Assembly (NCBI GenBank): GCA_943789025.1
Contig: CALSSN010000025.1
Location: 1 to 46,993, forward strand
DNA: 46,993 nt
Direction of reading: 5' to 3'
Source: an uncultured Verrucomicrobiales bacterium
Lineage (GTDB): Bacteria > Verrucomicrobiota > Verrucomicrobiia > Verrucomicrobiales > DEV007
Shown here one piece after another: positions 17,197 to 27,500 of this stretch. The position numbers and the translations under genes were made by a program. The notes under the pieces are model-generated. The model did not search any database. It saw only the letters and a list, made by a program, of their open reading frames with translations, and was not told the DNA's origin. Numbering within the stretch: position 1 is the first letter of the stretch; each line of letters starts with the position of its first letter.

Positions 17197-18363
17197 ATGC
17201 TTCTTTCCTCCCTGCGCGCGTCCTTTGTCGAGGCTTTCGGAACGTCCCCGACCGCTTTCAGCGTCGCGCCGGGTCGCGTTAACCTGATCGGCGAGCATAT
17301 CGATTACCTCGGCGGCTGTGTCCTCCCTGCTGCGATTGACCGTCAGATCCGCATCGCCTGCCGGCCGAACGGCACGGATGATGTGCGGATTCAAAGTGAT
17401 CACTCGGGTGCCTCACCAGTTTCATTCCCGGTCACTGACGACCGTGTTCGCGAAGGGGATGAAAGCTGGATCAATTACCCTCTCGGGGTCCTCGGCGAAT
17501 ACCGGAAAGACGGAGTCACCTGTCCCGGCTTCGATGCCTTGATCAGTTCGAACCTCCCTGCTGGAGCCGGCCTGAGCAGCAGCGCCGCTCTGGAGGCAGC
17601 AACCGCTCTCATTGTCGAATGGCTCTCGGGGGAAGCTCGCAGCGCCGCGCAACGGGCAGCACTCTGCCGCCTCGCGGAGCACCACTACGCCGGAGTTCCC
17701 TGTGGCATCATGGACCAGCTGGTGGTCTGTGCCGCTGAGGAAGGGCATGCACTTCGCATCGATTGCGAAACCCTCGAGACGCGGCCAGTAGGCCTGCCGC
17801 GGGGGATTGTTCTCGTCATCGCGAACACCGGTGTCCAGCACGCCCTGGGAGACGGAGAATACCGGATCCGGCGTGAGCAGTGCGCCGAGGCCGAGCAGAT
17901 TCTCGGGGTGGCCTCGCTCTGTCAGGCAAGCCTCGAAGAGATCGGGAAGCAAGAGTCCCAGCTCGGTGAGCTCTTAACCCGTCGGGCGCGGCACGCTGTC
18001 ACGGAACTAGAACGCGTTGAGGATTTTATTCTCGCCATGGCAGCAAACGACAGCGCCACTACCCGCCGGATCATGCACGAGGGCCACGTCTCGCTTCGCG
18101 ACGATTTTGAAGTCAGTTGTCCTGAGCTCGACTGCCTTGTCGAGGCGGCAGAAGAGTTTGGTCACGGCCTCTGGGGAGCCCGCATGACGGGTGGCGGTTT
18201 CGGCGGATCCACAGTCAATCTTATCGAGGCGAAACAGGTCGCTGCTTTCACTGCTTTCCTCAGCGAGCATTTTTACGTTACTTTTGAGCGGAAACCTGAT
18301 ATTTTCACTGCGCATCCGTCTCCGGGTGCGCAGATTTTCCCCGCTTCCGCGGGTGATGCTTGA
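17197..18363 (+). CDS. galK: Galactokinase
   Basis: This 388-residue GHMP kinase carries the galactokinase signature GRVNLIGEHIDYLGG from residue 26, the ATP-binding loop LPAGAGLSSSAALEAA and the C-terminal GGGFGGSTVNLIE. Length is normal for the family. It phosphorylates galactose to galactose 1-phosphate in the cytoplasm, the first Leloir step. No galT or galE is in the window. It lies 21 bases before a sodium/galactose-type symporter and both are followed by an alpha-galactosidase, a clear release, import and phosphorylation series. The ATG has no obvious Shine-Dalgarno sequence. Confidence 0.95.
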   Translation: MLLSSLRASFVEAFGTSPTAFSVAPGRVNLIGEHIDYLGGCVLPAAIDRQIRIACRPNGTDDVRIQSDHSGASPVSFPVTDDRVREGDESWINYPLGVLGEYRKDGVTCPGFDALISSNLPAGAGLSSSAALEAATALIVEWLSGEARSAAQRAALCRLAEHHYAGVPCGIMDQLVVCAAEEGHALRIDCETLETRPVGLPRGIVLVIANTGVQHALGDGEYRIRREQCAEAEQILGVASLCQASLEEIGKQESQLGELLTRRARHAVTELERVEDFILAMAANDSATTRRIMHEGHVSLRDDFEVSCPELDCLVEAAEEFGHGLWGARMTGGGFGGSTVNLIEAKQVAAFTAFLSEHFYVTFERKPDIFTAHPSPGAQIFPASAGDA

Positions 18364-18384
18364 ACCAATCGACACCGAAGCCGC

Positions 18385-20022
18385 ATGACAACCACACTTC
18401 TTACCTTTGTTTTTTTCACCGCCCTTGTAGCAGTCGCCACCTGGCGGATCACCCGGGGTAAAATCGGGGATACAGAGGAAGGCTTCTTTCTGGCGGGTCG
18501 CAGCCTTTCCGGTCTGGTGATCGCAGGCTCGCTTCTGCTCACCAACCTTTCGACTGAGCAACTCGTCGGGCTCAATGGAGGGGCCTTCAAGGAAGGCCTT
18601 TCGGTGATGGCCTGGGAGGTAATTGCCGGCTGTTCTCTCGTGGTTATGGCACTCTTCTTTCTCCCCCGCTACCTGAAGTCCGGAATCGCTACGGTCCCCC
18701 AGTTCCTCGAGGAGCGTTACGGTTCCGGTGTGCGGGCCCTGACCACCGGCGTTTTCATTGTCGCCTACATGCTGATCCTCCTCCCGTTCGTGCTTTACAG
18801 TGCCGCTGCGGCGCTCTCTTCGATGTTGGACCTTCCCAGTGCGCTTGGCATCTCGCGGACTGCCACGATCTGGGTCATCGTGGCCTTCGTGGCGATTGTC
18901 GGGTCAGCCTACGCCATTTTTGGCGGGCTCCGGGCTGTGGCAATTTCAGACACTTTCAATGGCATCGGTCTCCTTATTGGTGGCTCTTTAATTACCTTCT
19001 TCGCTCTTAAAGTTGCGGGTGGGGGAGAGCTTTCCTTGGGTGAAGTCTTCGCCAAGGTCAGCGAGTCCAATCCCGACGCCTTCAAATCGGTCGGCAGCGC
19101 GGGCGAGGACATCCACGGATGGGGGCCACTCTTCACCGGGGTTCTGCTCCTTAATTTCTTTTACTGGTGCACGAACCAGCAGATCATTCAGCGTACCTTC
19201 GGAGCGAAAAACCTCGCAGAAGGGCAGAAAGGTGTCCTTCTGGCCGCCTTTTTCAAGATTCTTGCTCCCTTGATTCTCGTGCTTCCCGGTATTCTCGCTC
19301 TTTACATAGCGAATTCGGATGAGGCTTTCAATGCTACCTTGCTTGGCGATGACGGTGAGCGTGATTCCTCACTCGTCTACGGCTCGCTCGTCCGCTTCGT
19401 TCTCCCCGCGTCGCTGACAGGATTCTTTGCAGCTGTCGTCGTCGGGTCGATCCTATCGACGTATAACTCGGTGCTTAACTCCTCTGCCACCCTCTTTTCT
19501 CTTGGGGTTTACAAGACGAGCCTGAAGCCTGATGCCTCCCACCATGAGGTGGTCCGCTCCGGTCAGATCTGCAGTGGTGTCGTCGCCGTCTTCTCCGCCA
19601 TCGCGGCGCCACTGGTCTTTATGGGAAGAGACGGAATTTTCGGATTTTTCCAAGGTCTCAACGGGGTTTATTTCATTCCCCTGCTTGCCATTATTCTGTT
19701 TGGCTTTGCCAATAAAACAGCGAATGGCAGGTCGGCTATCATCACCGCGGTGATCGGACTGATCATCATGGGGTGGGGAACCTTCCTGGGAGGGGATACG
19801 GTGAAGGCCGCTTTCGGTTCAGGCTACCATTTCATGGGCGTCGTTTTCGCCGGTCTGGTGCTCTTGCAGCTCTTCCTTGGAACTGTCTGCGGGATGCGGA
19901 ATGCGCAGCCATACGTCCAGAAGGACGCGCAGGCTGTCGACCTCACGCCCTGGAAACCTGCTCCGCTGGTGGGCGGTGCCCTCATCGTCATCGTTCTCAC
20001 CATTTACATTGCCTTGAGGTAA
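18385..20022 (+). CDS. Sodium:solute symporter (SSS family, SGLT-like), probable galactose/glucose importer
   Basis: The protein has 545 residues and roughly 14 hydrophobic segments. Its motifs run parallel to the well-studied vibrio sodium/galactose transporter: GFFLAGRSLSGLVIAGSLLL, NLSTEQLVGLNG, FYWCTNQQIIQRTFGAKNLA and STYNSVLNSSATLFSLGVY. It should import a hexose with sodium across the inner membrane. Tight coupling to galK (21 bases) argues for galactose. The exact sugar is inferred from context. Confidence 0.88.
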   Translation: MTTTLLTFVFFTALVAVATWRITRGKIGDTEEGFFLAGRSLSGLVIAGSLLLTNLSTEQLVGLNGGAFKEGLSVMAWEVIAGCSLVVMALFFLPRYLKSGIATVPQFLEERYGSGVRALTTGVFIVAYMLILLPFVLYSAAAALSSMLDLPSALGISRTATIWVIVAFVAIVGSAYAIFGGLRAVAISDTFNGIGLLIGGSLITFFALKVAGGGELSLGEVFAKVSESNPDAFKSVGSAGEDIHGWGPLFTGVLLLNFFYWCTNQQIIQRTFGAKNLAEGQKGVLLAAFFKILAPLILVLPGILALYIANSDEAFNATLLGDDGERDSSLVYGSLVRFVLPASLTGFFAAVVVGSILSTYNSVLNSSATLFSLGVYKTSLKPDASHHEVVRSGQICSGVVAVFSAIAAPLVFMGRDGIFGFFQGLNGVYFIPLLAIILFGFANKTANGRSAIITAVIGLIIMGWGTFLGGDTVKAAFGSGYHFMGVVFAGLVLLQLFLGTVCGMRNAQPYVQKDAQAVDLTPWKPAPLVGGALIVIVLTIYIALR

Positions 20023-20196
20023 GGAAACCGGGTGGTGCCGAGGGCTCGTGCCGGCATGGAGGATCAGGCTTCCGCCACAGGAAGTCCCGGCACACCTCAG
20101 CCGCTGGATCATCCTTGGGAAAATTTCTGGTCATTTTCTTGCAAGATGACGCTTTGTCCTGACGTTTTCTTTGTACTTTTGCCCAATTTACACTTT

Positions 20197-22491
20197 ATGA
20201 AAAACATTCCATCGCTTCTCATTGCGGCCTCTGGCTTCGCCTGTCTCCTGCCTGCTTTCGCAACGGCCCAACAAAATCCGTGGGTTAATTTCTCTGCAGA
20301 TGCTGTCACTGTGGAGGTCGATAGCCCGGGATCTCCGAGTTCAAGGGAGCCTCCTCGGCCGTTTACGAAGTCGACGGGAAGCGCCAGCGCATCGGCACGA
20401 AAGGCTTCCAGCTGCTCGGGGAGGTGGTTCGCACAACCGGGACGACCCCATTTGGGGATGCCGAAGTCAGCACCGCAACCTATGGAGCGGAAGGCTCACC
20501 GATCCAGTACAGTCTCAAGTTGAAGCGCCTGAAGAACCTGCGTGCATTTACCTTGCAGGGAGTGCTGCACAACCGCTCGGGAGAGGAACTCAAGCTGCAT
20601 GAATTCGACCTTCTCGATCTTAAGCCAGGTGTTGGTGGTAGCTTAGCCGTGGCGAACGCGGCGGACTGGCTGGTAACTCCCCTGATGCAGGATCTGGAGG
20701 CCCAGCCGCTCAGCGAGATGGAGACCAATCTCAACGAGGCGGCCATGGTCTATCACCGTGATGGCAAGGGGTTCCTGGTCGGTCCGGTCGGCCCTGCCGA
20801 GGCATACACCAATGTCGAGGTGCGCCAGCAGGCGATTAAAGCATTCGTGCGTATGGACGGCGTGCTGGTTCGCCCCGGCGAGAGCCGCCGCAGTGAGGAG
20901 ATGATCTTCTGTTTCGAGCCCTCGAGGACCGCAACCGACGTCTGGACCCGCTGGGTTGCCGCTACCCACGGTGCCCGCCTTCACCGCGGCCCGGTCTACG
21001 GCTGGTGCAGCTGGTATGACCTCACCACCAAGATCACCGCCGAGCACGTGCTCAACGTGACCAAGACCATCAAGGAGAACCCGCACACCTTCGGCAAGGG
21101 CATCATCCAGATCGATGACGGCTATCAGAAGATGGACGGTGACTGGAGTGCCAATGAGAAATTCCCCATGGGCATGGCCGCTGTTGCTAAGGAAGTCCGT
21201 GATGCGGGTTGCATTCCCGGGGTGTGGTTCGCCCCGCTGATGATCAATCCTGAGCACCCGTGGGCAAAGGAGAACCCCGACGCCATCCAGACCAATGCCA
21301 AGGGAATCGCCTCGTTCATGAATGCCAACCCCTTCCACCCGGCGGGGGCGAACTGGGTCAACCCGGATCACCCGGCCACCAAGATTTTCCTGCACAAGAT
21401 TATTTCCGACGCGCGGGAGCGCGGCTACGGCTACATCAAGATCGACTTCAACGGCATCGGCTCGCGCTTCGTCGACCCGACCAAGACCCGCCTGCAGGTT
21501 TTCCGCGATCTCTACACTCTCTACCGTGATGCTGCCGGTGAGGACATGTATATCCTCTCCTGCCTCGGCCAGCCGACTCGTGGGGTGATCGGCTTCATCG
21601 ACGCCGCCCGGGTTGGCCCGGACTCGCACCCCGCGCACTTCGAAAAATGCCTGAAATCAGTCCTGCGTTTCCAGATTTATGACAACGTCTGGTGGCAGAA
21701 TGACCCGGATGTCGCCTATGTGAGCCCCACTGGCACGAAGGTAGACGGCACGCCCCGTTCACTCGGGGGCACACCCCAGGGTGAAGGTATGTGGCGCACC
21801 TGGCACAATGCCGTGGCCATGGTGGGAGGCACTTCGATGGTGAGTGATCCTGTCGACGCGCCTGATGTCCATGGAAAGTGGCACAACTACGAGATTCTGC
21901 GTCCTTCCCACACCGAGACCACGCGCCTGCTCACCCTTGGCAAGACCGCGGATAACAGCGCCTTTGGTTTTTGTGCTGACCGCCCATACGGCGACTTCGC
22001 CGTCTACAACCTCTACAATGCCACCGAGGGCGAGCGCCACATCAACCTCGTTTTCGAGGAAGCAGGTATCCCGGCCGAGGGTAAGTGCGCGGTTTTCGAC
22101 TTCTGGGACAACAAGGTCATCGCTTACACAGAGGGGTCCTACAATACCCGGCCACTCGCGCATCTTTCGTCCGCACTGTTGCGTTTCACCCCGGATCGCG
22201 GATGACGGCAGCCCGACCCTGGTCGGTTCGAACCTGCACCTCGCAATGGGTGCTACTGAGATTGATAACCTGCGGGTTTCTTCCGAAAAGATCGAGATCG
22301 ACCTCACCGATGCGGGAGCCCAGGAGGGCAGCTTGACGTTCCACAGTGCTAAGGCGCTGGCAGCTGGTGGCTCCGAAGGGTGCACCATCGTGGGAGTCGA
22401 GGACCTCGGTGAGGATCTCTGGAAAGTCAGTCTCGCAGGGAGAACCTGGGGCGACGACCAGTCCGTAACATTGCGTGTCGGAAGTGATTAG
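20197..22491 (+). CDS. Secreted GH36-type alpha-galactosidase, two apparent frameshifts
   Basis: Corrected for two one-base indels the product is about 764 residues. It starts MKNIPSLLIAASGFACLLPA (signal peptide). The first slip is at CCCGGG 20325-20330, where adding one G joins EVDSPG to ISEFKGASSAVYEV. The main frame (from about 20331) has VYGWCSWYDLTTKIT, IIQIDDGYQKMDGDW, then YIKIDFNG, with the nucleophile Asp codon at 21444, and ARVGPDSH, with the acid/base Asp codon at 21621. The second slip, one extra base at CCCCGG 22189-22194, joins RFTP to IADDGSPTLVGSNLHLAMG and a beta-sandwich tail ending at 22491. The enzyme releases terminal alpha-galactose, fitting its place after galK and the symporter. 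The indels look like sequencing errors because both sides stay well conserved. Confidence 0.82.
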
Positions 22492-22542
22492 CAGGGTGGC
22501 TGTACGCGACCAGGCACCAGCTGCAGCAGTCGCGCTGCGCTG

Positions 22543-22573
22543 CCACCACCACTACCACCACCACCGTCACCAC
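22543..22573. repeat. CCA/CAC triplet microsatellite between GH36 and GH29
   Basis: TGCCACCACCACTACCACCACCACCGTCACCACTG is a run of imperfect CAC triplets in the 114-base spacer upstream of the second fucosidase. It is non-coding in the gene frames and its length could vary between strains. Confidence 0.6.
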
Positions 22574-22605
22574 TGATCAGCAGCGAGTTGTTGTTCCGGG
22601 AGTGC

Positions 22606-24417
22606 ATGAGAACTGGCAGGCTTTCCGCTGGGGTGTTGCTGGCTCTGGTCTCCGCGCAGCAGTTCGCTGGTGCAGCGGAGGCAGCGGAGGCAGCGGAGGT
22701 GCCCATACCCCAGCTCACCGAGACCCCAGAGCAGCGCGAGGAAAGGCTCGCCTGGTTCCGCGAAGCCAGATTCGGGCTCTTCATTCACTGGGGTCCGGCC
22801 ACGATCAGCGGCGAGGAAATCAGCTGGGGGATGGACGGCAGGATCGAGGGCGGCGAGAAGCACAAAAAAGTGCCGCGGGAGAGTTACATGAACCTTTATC
22901 GGGAATTCAATCCGGTGAGCTTCGACCCGGACGCGCTGCTCGGCCTCGCCCGGGCAGCGGGGATGCGATACGTCGTCTTCGTTGCCAAGCACCACGACGG
23001 CTTCAGTCTCTGGCCAACTGCGGAGCAACGGTTCCCGGCAGGCGCTGATTATCCAGCCCACTTTAGCATTGCTGACACCCCGTATGGGAAAGATCCGGTG
23101 CGCATGGTCCAGGAGGCCGCACAGAAACACGAACTCAGGCTCGGATGGTATTACAGCACCCGGGATTGGACCCACCCCGACTACCTCCAGGGAGATAACG
23201 CGAGCTACAACACCTACTACGAAAACCAGGTGGAAGAATTGCTCCGCGATTACGGCCCGGTAGACATGCTCTGGTTCGACCATTGTTTCGGAAAGTGGCA
23301 GGACTACACCATTCCCAGGCTGTTTCGGAAGATGTATGCTCACAACCCTGAACTCCTCGTGAATAACCGGGCTGCCAAAGGGCTTCCCGATGTTCCCGCA
23401 GAATTCCTCCCGCTTCACAGCGGTGACTACGACACCCCGGAGAACCGTATGGGTGCCTTCCAGTTTGGTCGGGCCTGGGAGTCGTGTATGATTCTCTCCC
23501 CGCACCCTGACCACGGTGGTTGGTCTTACCGACCCGATGCGGTCACCCGTTCGCTCGAGGAAACTCTGCGTCTGTTATCTTCCTGTGTCACGGGTGATGG
23601 GAACATGCTGCTCAATCTCGCTCCGCTGCCTGACGGTTCCATCCGTCCGGAAGAGAAAGCCATCCTCGAAGGAATAGCCGGGTGGATGGCGGAGCATGGC
23701 GAGGCCATTCACGCCACCCGCGGCGGCCCATGGATCAATGGATCCTGGGGAGGCTCGAGCCACCGTGGTTCGCAGGTCTTCCTGCATGTCTTCGATCCAG
23801 AAGCTGACCCGATCGTACTCAAGCGACTCCCACAGACCGTAGTCGCGGCAGCCACTCTCAAGGGAGAGGCTGTTCCATTCGTCCAGGACGACGTAGCGGG
23901 CACCGTCTCGGTAACCATCCCCGAACATGCTCGCGACCCATCGGTCAGTATTATCAAGCTGACTCTCGACAGCGAGGTCACCGGCGTTCTTTATCAGCCT
24001 GCTCTGGCGGCAGGCCGTATCGAAGACGTTCCGGGAACCCTCAGCTTCCTTCCAGAGAACGCAGACCGAACAGGTGCTGTCATGGCGGGTGGGGAATCTC
24101 CGGTTCTCAGAAACTGGAGCGACCCGGAAGACCTCGTCAGTTGGTCACTCGAAATCGACAGTCCGGGCACCTACACCATCGAATTGACGACTTCAGCCGC
24201 CCGCCCGGATGCCATTCTTACGGTTCTCTGTGGGGCAAAAAAATTACGTTACGCGCACATTCCGGTCACCGGTGACCCTGAGAACTTCCAGACCTATGAG
24301 ATTGGGGAAGTGACCTTCGCGAATGCCGAGAGCACTCGCCTCACTCTCCGGCCAGTCAGCCACCCGACCTGGAGCCCGGTCCAGGTGAAAAAAGTGCGGT
24401 TGATCCCGTCGAATTAG
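22606..24417 (+). CDS. Secreted alpha-L-fucosidase, GH29, with C-terminal accessory domain
   Basis: From the ATG at 22606, preceded by GGGAG, the protein is 603 residues. A signal peptide is followed by AAEAAEAAEV, encoded by three direct copies of GCAGCGGAG. The GH29 barrel shows WFREARFGLFIHWGPATISG, FVAKHHDGFSLWPT, LGWYYSTRDWTHPDY and VDMLWFDHCFG, in which Asp225 is the expected nucleophile. GDGNMLLNLAPLPDGSI closes the barrel. Residues from about 450 to the end look like a beta-sandwich of the kind attached to many GH29 enzymes (SWSLEIDSPGTYTIELTTS). It removes alpha-L-fucose outside the cytoplasm and is clearly different from the first GH29 of the cluster. An upstream TTG start at 22588 is less likely. 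Confidence 0.92.
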   Translation: MRTGRLSAGVLLALVSAQQFAGAAEAAEAAEVPIPQLTETPEQREERLAWFREARFGLFIHWGPATISGEEISWGMDGRIEGGEKHKKVPRESYMNLYREFNPVSFDPDALLGLARAAGMRYVVFVAKHHDGFSLWPTAEQRFPAGADYPAHFSIADTPYGKDPVRMVQEAAQKHELRLGWYYSTRDWTHPDYLQGDNASYNTYYENQVEELLRDYGPVDMLWFDHCFGKWQDYTIPRLFRKMYAHNPELLVNNRAAKGLPDVPAEFLPLHSGDYDTPENRMGAFQFGRAWESCMILSPHPDHGGWSYRPDAVTRSLEETLRLLSSCVTGDGNMLLNLAPLPDGSIRPEEKAILEGIAGWMAEHGEAIHATRGGPWINGSWGGSSHRGSQVFLHVFDPEADPIVLKRLPQTVVAAATLKGEAVPFVQDDVAGTVSVTIPEHARDPSVSIIKLTLDSEVTGVLYQPALAAGRIEDVPGTLSFLPENADRTGAVMAGGESPVLRNWSDPEDLVSWSLEIDSPGTYTIELTTSAARPDAILTVLCGAKKLRYAHIPVTGDPENFQTYEIGEVTFANAESTRLTLRPVSHPTWSPVQVKKVRLIPSN

Positions 24418-24530
24418 GAGAAATTACCCCCCTTTTCCTGCGGCATCGGGGGCATCCATTGGGGGTGTTTTTTCCTGCTGCGGCTGGCAGGAAGGGCGTC
24501 CCCCGTGCCGCCTCCGAACGATGCTTGGAC

Positions 24531-24550
24531 GGTTCTTTTTTGAAAGAACC
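24531..24550. promoter_or_regulatory. 20-bp inverted repeat just upstream of the ThuA/cytochrome gene
   Basis: GGTTCTTT-TTTG-AAAGAACC has a perfect 8-bp stem and ends 27 bases before the ATG at 24578. TTGAAA within it, 17 bases before TGTTAT, could be promoter elements, so the palindrome may be an operator overlapping the promoter. It could instead be a terminator for the fucosidase. Confidence 0.35.
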
Positions 24551-24577
24551 TGAGACATTTCCTGTTATGAATATACG

Positions 24578-27500
24578 ATGAAGCAGAAAACTCTACGCAT
24601 GCATGTTTCCGTCAGTGGCCTGGTCCCAGCTCTTTCGTGTCTGTGTCTTTGCCTCGCCTTGTGTTTAAGCCGGGGGGAGAGCGCCCCCGAGGAGTCGCTC
24701 GGGTCAGCGAATGCAGAATCGACAGAAGTGAATGCTCCCATGCCGCTGAAGGCGCTACTTATCGCAGGCGGTTGTTGCCACGATTATGAGAAGCAGCACC
24801 GCATTCTCTATGAGGGCATTCAGGCCCGTGCACAGATCAGGGTCGATGTCGTCTGGACACGCGACACTTCGCACACACCGCCCTTTGATCTCTTCGATGA
24901 CCCGGATTGGGCGCAAGAATACGACCTGATCATCCACGACGAGTGCGCCGCCCTCCAGAAAGACCCTGAAATTCTCGGCAATATTCTTAATGCTCACAAG
25001 ACTGTTCCCGCCGTTCACCTCCACTGCGCCATGCATTCGTTCCGCACCGAGGCATGGACCCGCCACCTCGGCATCAAGTCCGACCGCCATGGCCCGCACG
25101 TCGGAGTCAATGTCGAGATTGTCGATCGTGACCACCCGATCACCAGCCCGCTCGAAGACTGGCAGATCGCCAAAGACGAACTCTACAACAACGTCGATGT
25201 CTTCGACGCCCACCCTCTCGCCATGGGGCACCAGACATACAAAAATAAAGCGGGTAAGGAGGTCACCGATGCGGCCATCGTTGCGTGGACGAACGAAAAG
25301 CAGGGCGCCCGATCGTTTTCCACCTCACTCGGCCACTTCAATGAAGTTGTGGAGAGCAAACAGTACCTCGACCTGGTCGTCCGTGGAGCTCTCTGGGCAT
25401 GCGGGAAACTCGATGACCCATTCTACCACAATCCTTACACCGGATCGAACCTCGTGCGCGAGATTGCAGCCGGTCAGCCTGCCCGTCCCGCTGCCAAGGC
25501 CGCCCCTGCCGCCCCGCCTGCCGACGCTACCGTCGTCAAGCTCTCCGCCATCAGCACGCAGGTCGGGAGCAAAAATTTCCTCCGCAACGCGATCGACGGC
25601 GATGCCAAAACCCGATGGTGCGCTGAGAGCGGCAAAAGACCCGCCTGGTTTCAGGTAGAATTCAAAAAACCCGTCTCCCTCACCGGAGCGGAGATCGATT
25701 GGGAAATTCTAGGCCAGTGGATGCGGTATACCATCGAAACTTCCGCTGACGGTAAAAACTGGAAGCTCGCTTTCGACGCCTCACAGAATGTGCAGGGAGC
25801 TACGCGTAAGGACGCCATGACTGCGGAAAACGTCCGTTTTCTCAAGCTCACAATCCTCGATCAGCAGAGTAATATGTGGCCGAGTCTCTGGGAGCTTCGT
25901 CTCTACGGGAGTGACGGGAAGCAGCTCAAGCTCCATGCCGAAGCCGACGGGCCAGACGCCGCTGCCAAGAAAGCCCTGACTGAGGGCGCCTCACGCTATA
26001 AGGAGGCGGGGAATGTCCCACCCCGCGCCCACCGTCTTGCCCCGGCAGAAGAGGCCGCGCTTCTCAAGGATGTCAGCGTTCCTGATGGTTTTACTGCCAG
26101 TCTTTTTGCCCCGTGGCAGATGGCCAACTACCCGACCTATGTCGCGGCAGCCCCCAATGGGGACCTCTACGTCTCCTCTGATGGCAATGCTTCGGTCGGG
26201 CGCCAGCAAGGCCGCGGCCGTGTCCTCCGGCTCCGCGATACCGATCAGGATGGGCGTGCGGATCAGGTGTCTGAGTTCGTCCGCGACATCGACTCGCCGC
26301 GTGGCCTCCTCTGGGATCACGACCGCCTCTACCTTCTTCACCCTCCGCATATCACCGTCTTTCACGATCAGGATGGCGATGGCGTTGCGGAGTCATCGGA
26401 ACGTCTTATTTCAGACATCGCTTTCGGCTTCCAGGATCGTCCCGCCGATCACACTACCAATGGACTTGAGATGGGCGTCGACGGGTGGATTTACATTGCG
26501 GTGGGCGACTTCGGATTCATGAAGGCTACCGGCAAAGACGGGCGCACGCTTCAGATGCGCGGTGGCGGCGTAGTGCGCTTCCGCCCGGATGGCTCGGGCA
26601 TGGAAACCTTCTCTGATGGTACCCGGAATATTTACGGGATCGCTGTCACTCCGACGCTCGACCTTTTCGCCCGTGACAACACCAACGACGGTGGTGGATG
26701 GGACGTCCGCTTTCATCACCTCAGTGGCTTGGATGACCACGGGTATCCGCGCCTCTACATGAACTTTTCGGACGAAATTATCGCGCCCCTCGGCGACTAC
26801 GGAGGCGGTTCCGGAGTCGGCGCCTTTTACCTCGGTGAGCCCGGCATCCCCGAGGCGTGGAACAACCGTCCCTACACCTGTGACTGGGGACGCCAAGGTT
26901 CGTATCGCCACGAACTGGAAGTTGCCGGAGCCACTTTTAAGGAGACTTCCAAGCCCGAGATCTTTTTTAAGATGACACGCCCTACCGATGCCGATGTCGA
27001 CGGTTGCAGCGCCATCTACCAAGCCTCGTGGAAAGGCCCGGCCAATTTCTCGTGGAAAAGTCCCGACCAAGGCTACATCGCCCGGATGGTTCCCTCGGAT
27101 TTTGCGCCGGAACCACTCCCTGACTTCGAGAATCTAAGCGACGATGATCTGGTCCTTCTCCTCAGAAACTCCAGCAGCAACGTTCGTCGTCTTGCCGCTC
27201 AACGCACCCTGCTGCGCGGCCCAGCCAGCGCCGACACCACCCAGGCTTTGCTCGCGGTGGTCAAAGACAGCGGCCTTGCGCTCGAAAACCGCATTGCCGC
27301 CCTTTACGCTATGGCTCAGAGGGGCACTCACAGCGCACAGAGCAGTGCAACCCTCGAGCTTCTCATCGCTGCTGTCCCGGAGGATGACCCACTGGCGCCA
27401 TTCATCACCCGCGCTACCGGCGACATGGGAATCGACCTGCGCACTGCCGGCCAACCTGGACCGACCCCGGCGGGCTTTCTCAAGGAGCGTCTGCAGTCCA

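Noticed and set aside
24427..24475. CCCCCC and GGGGGTGTTTTTT as a terminator after the second fucosidase
   Set aside because: The loop would be about 35 bases and a competing GGGGG lies inside; pairing is too ambiguous to call.
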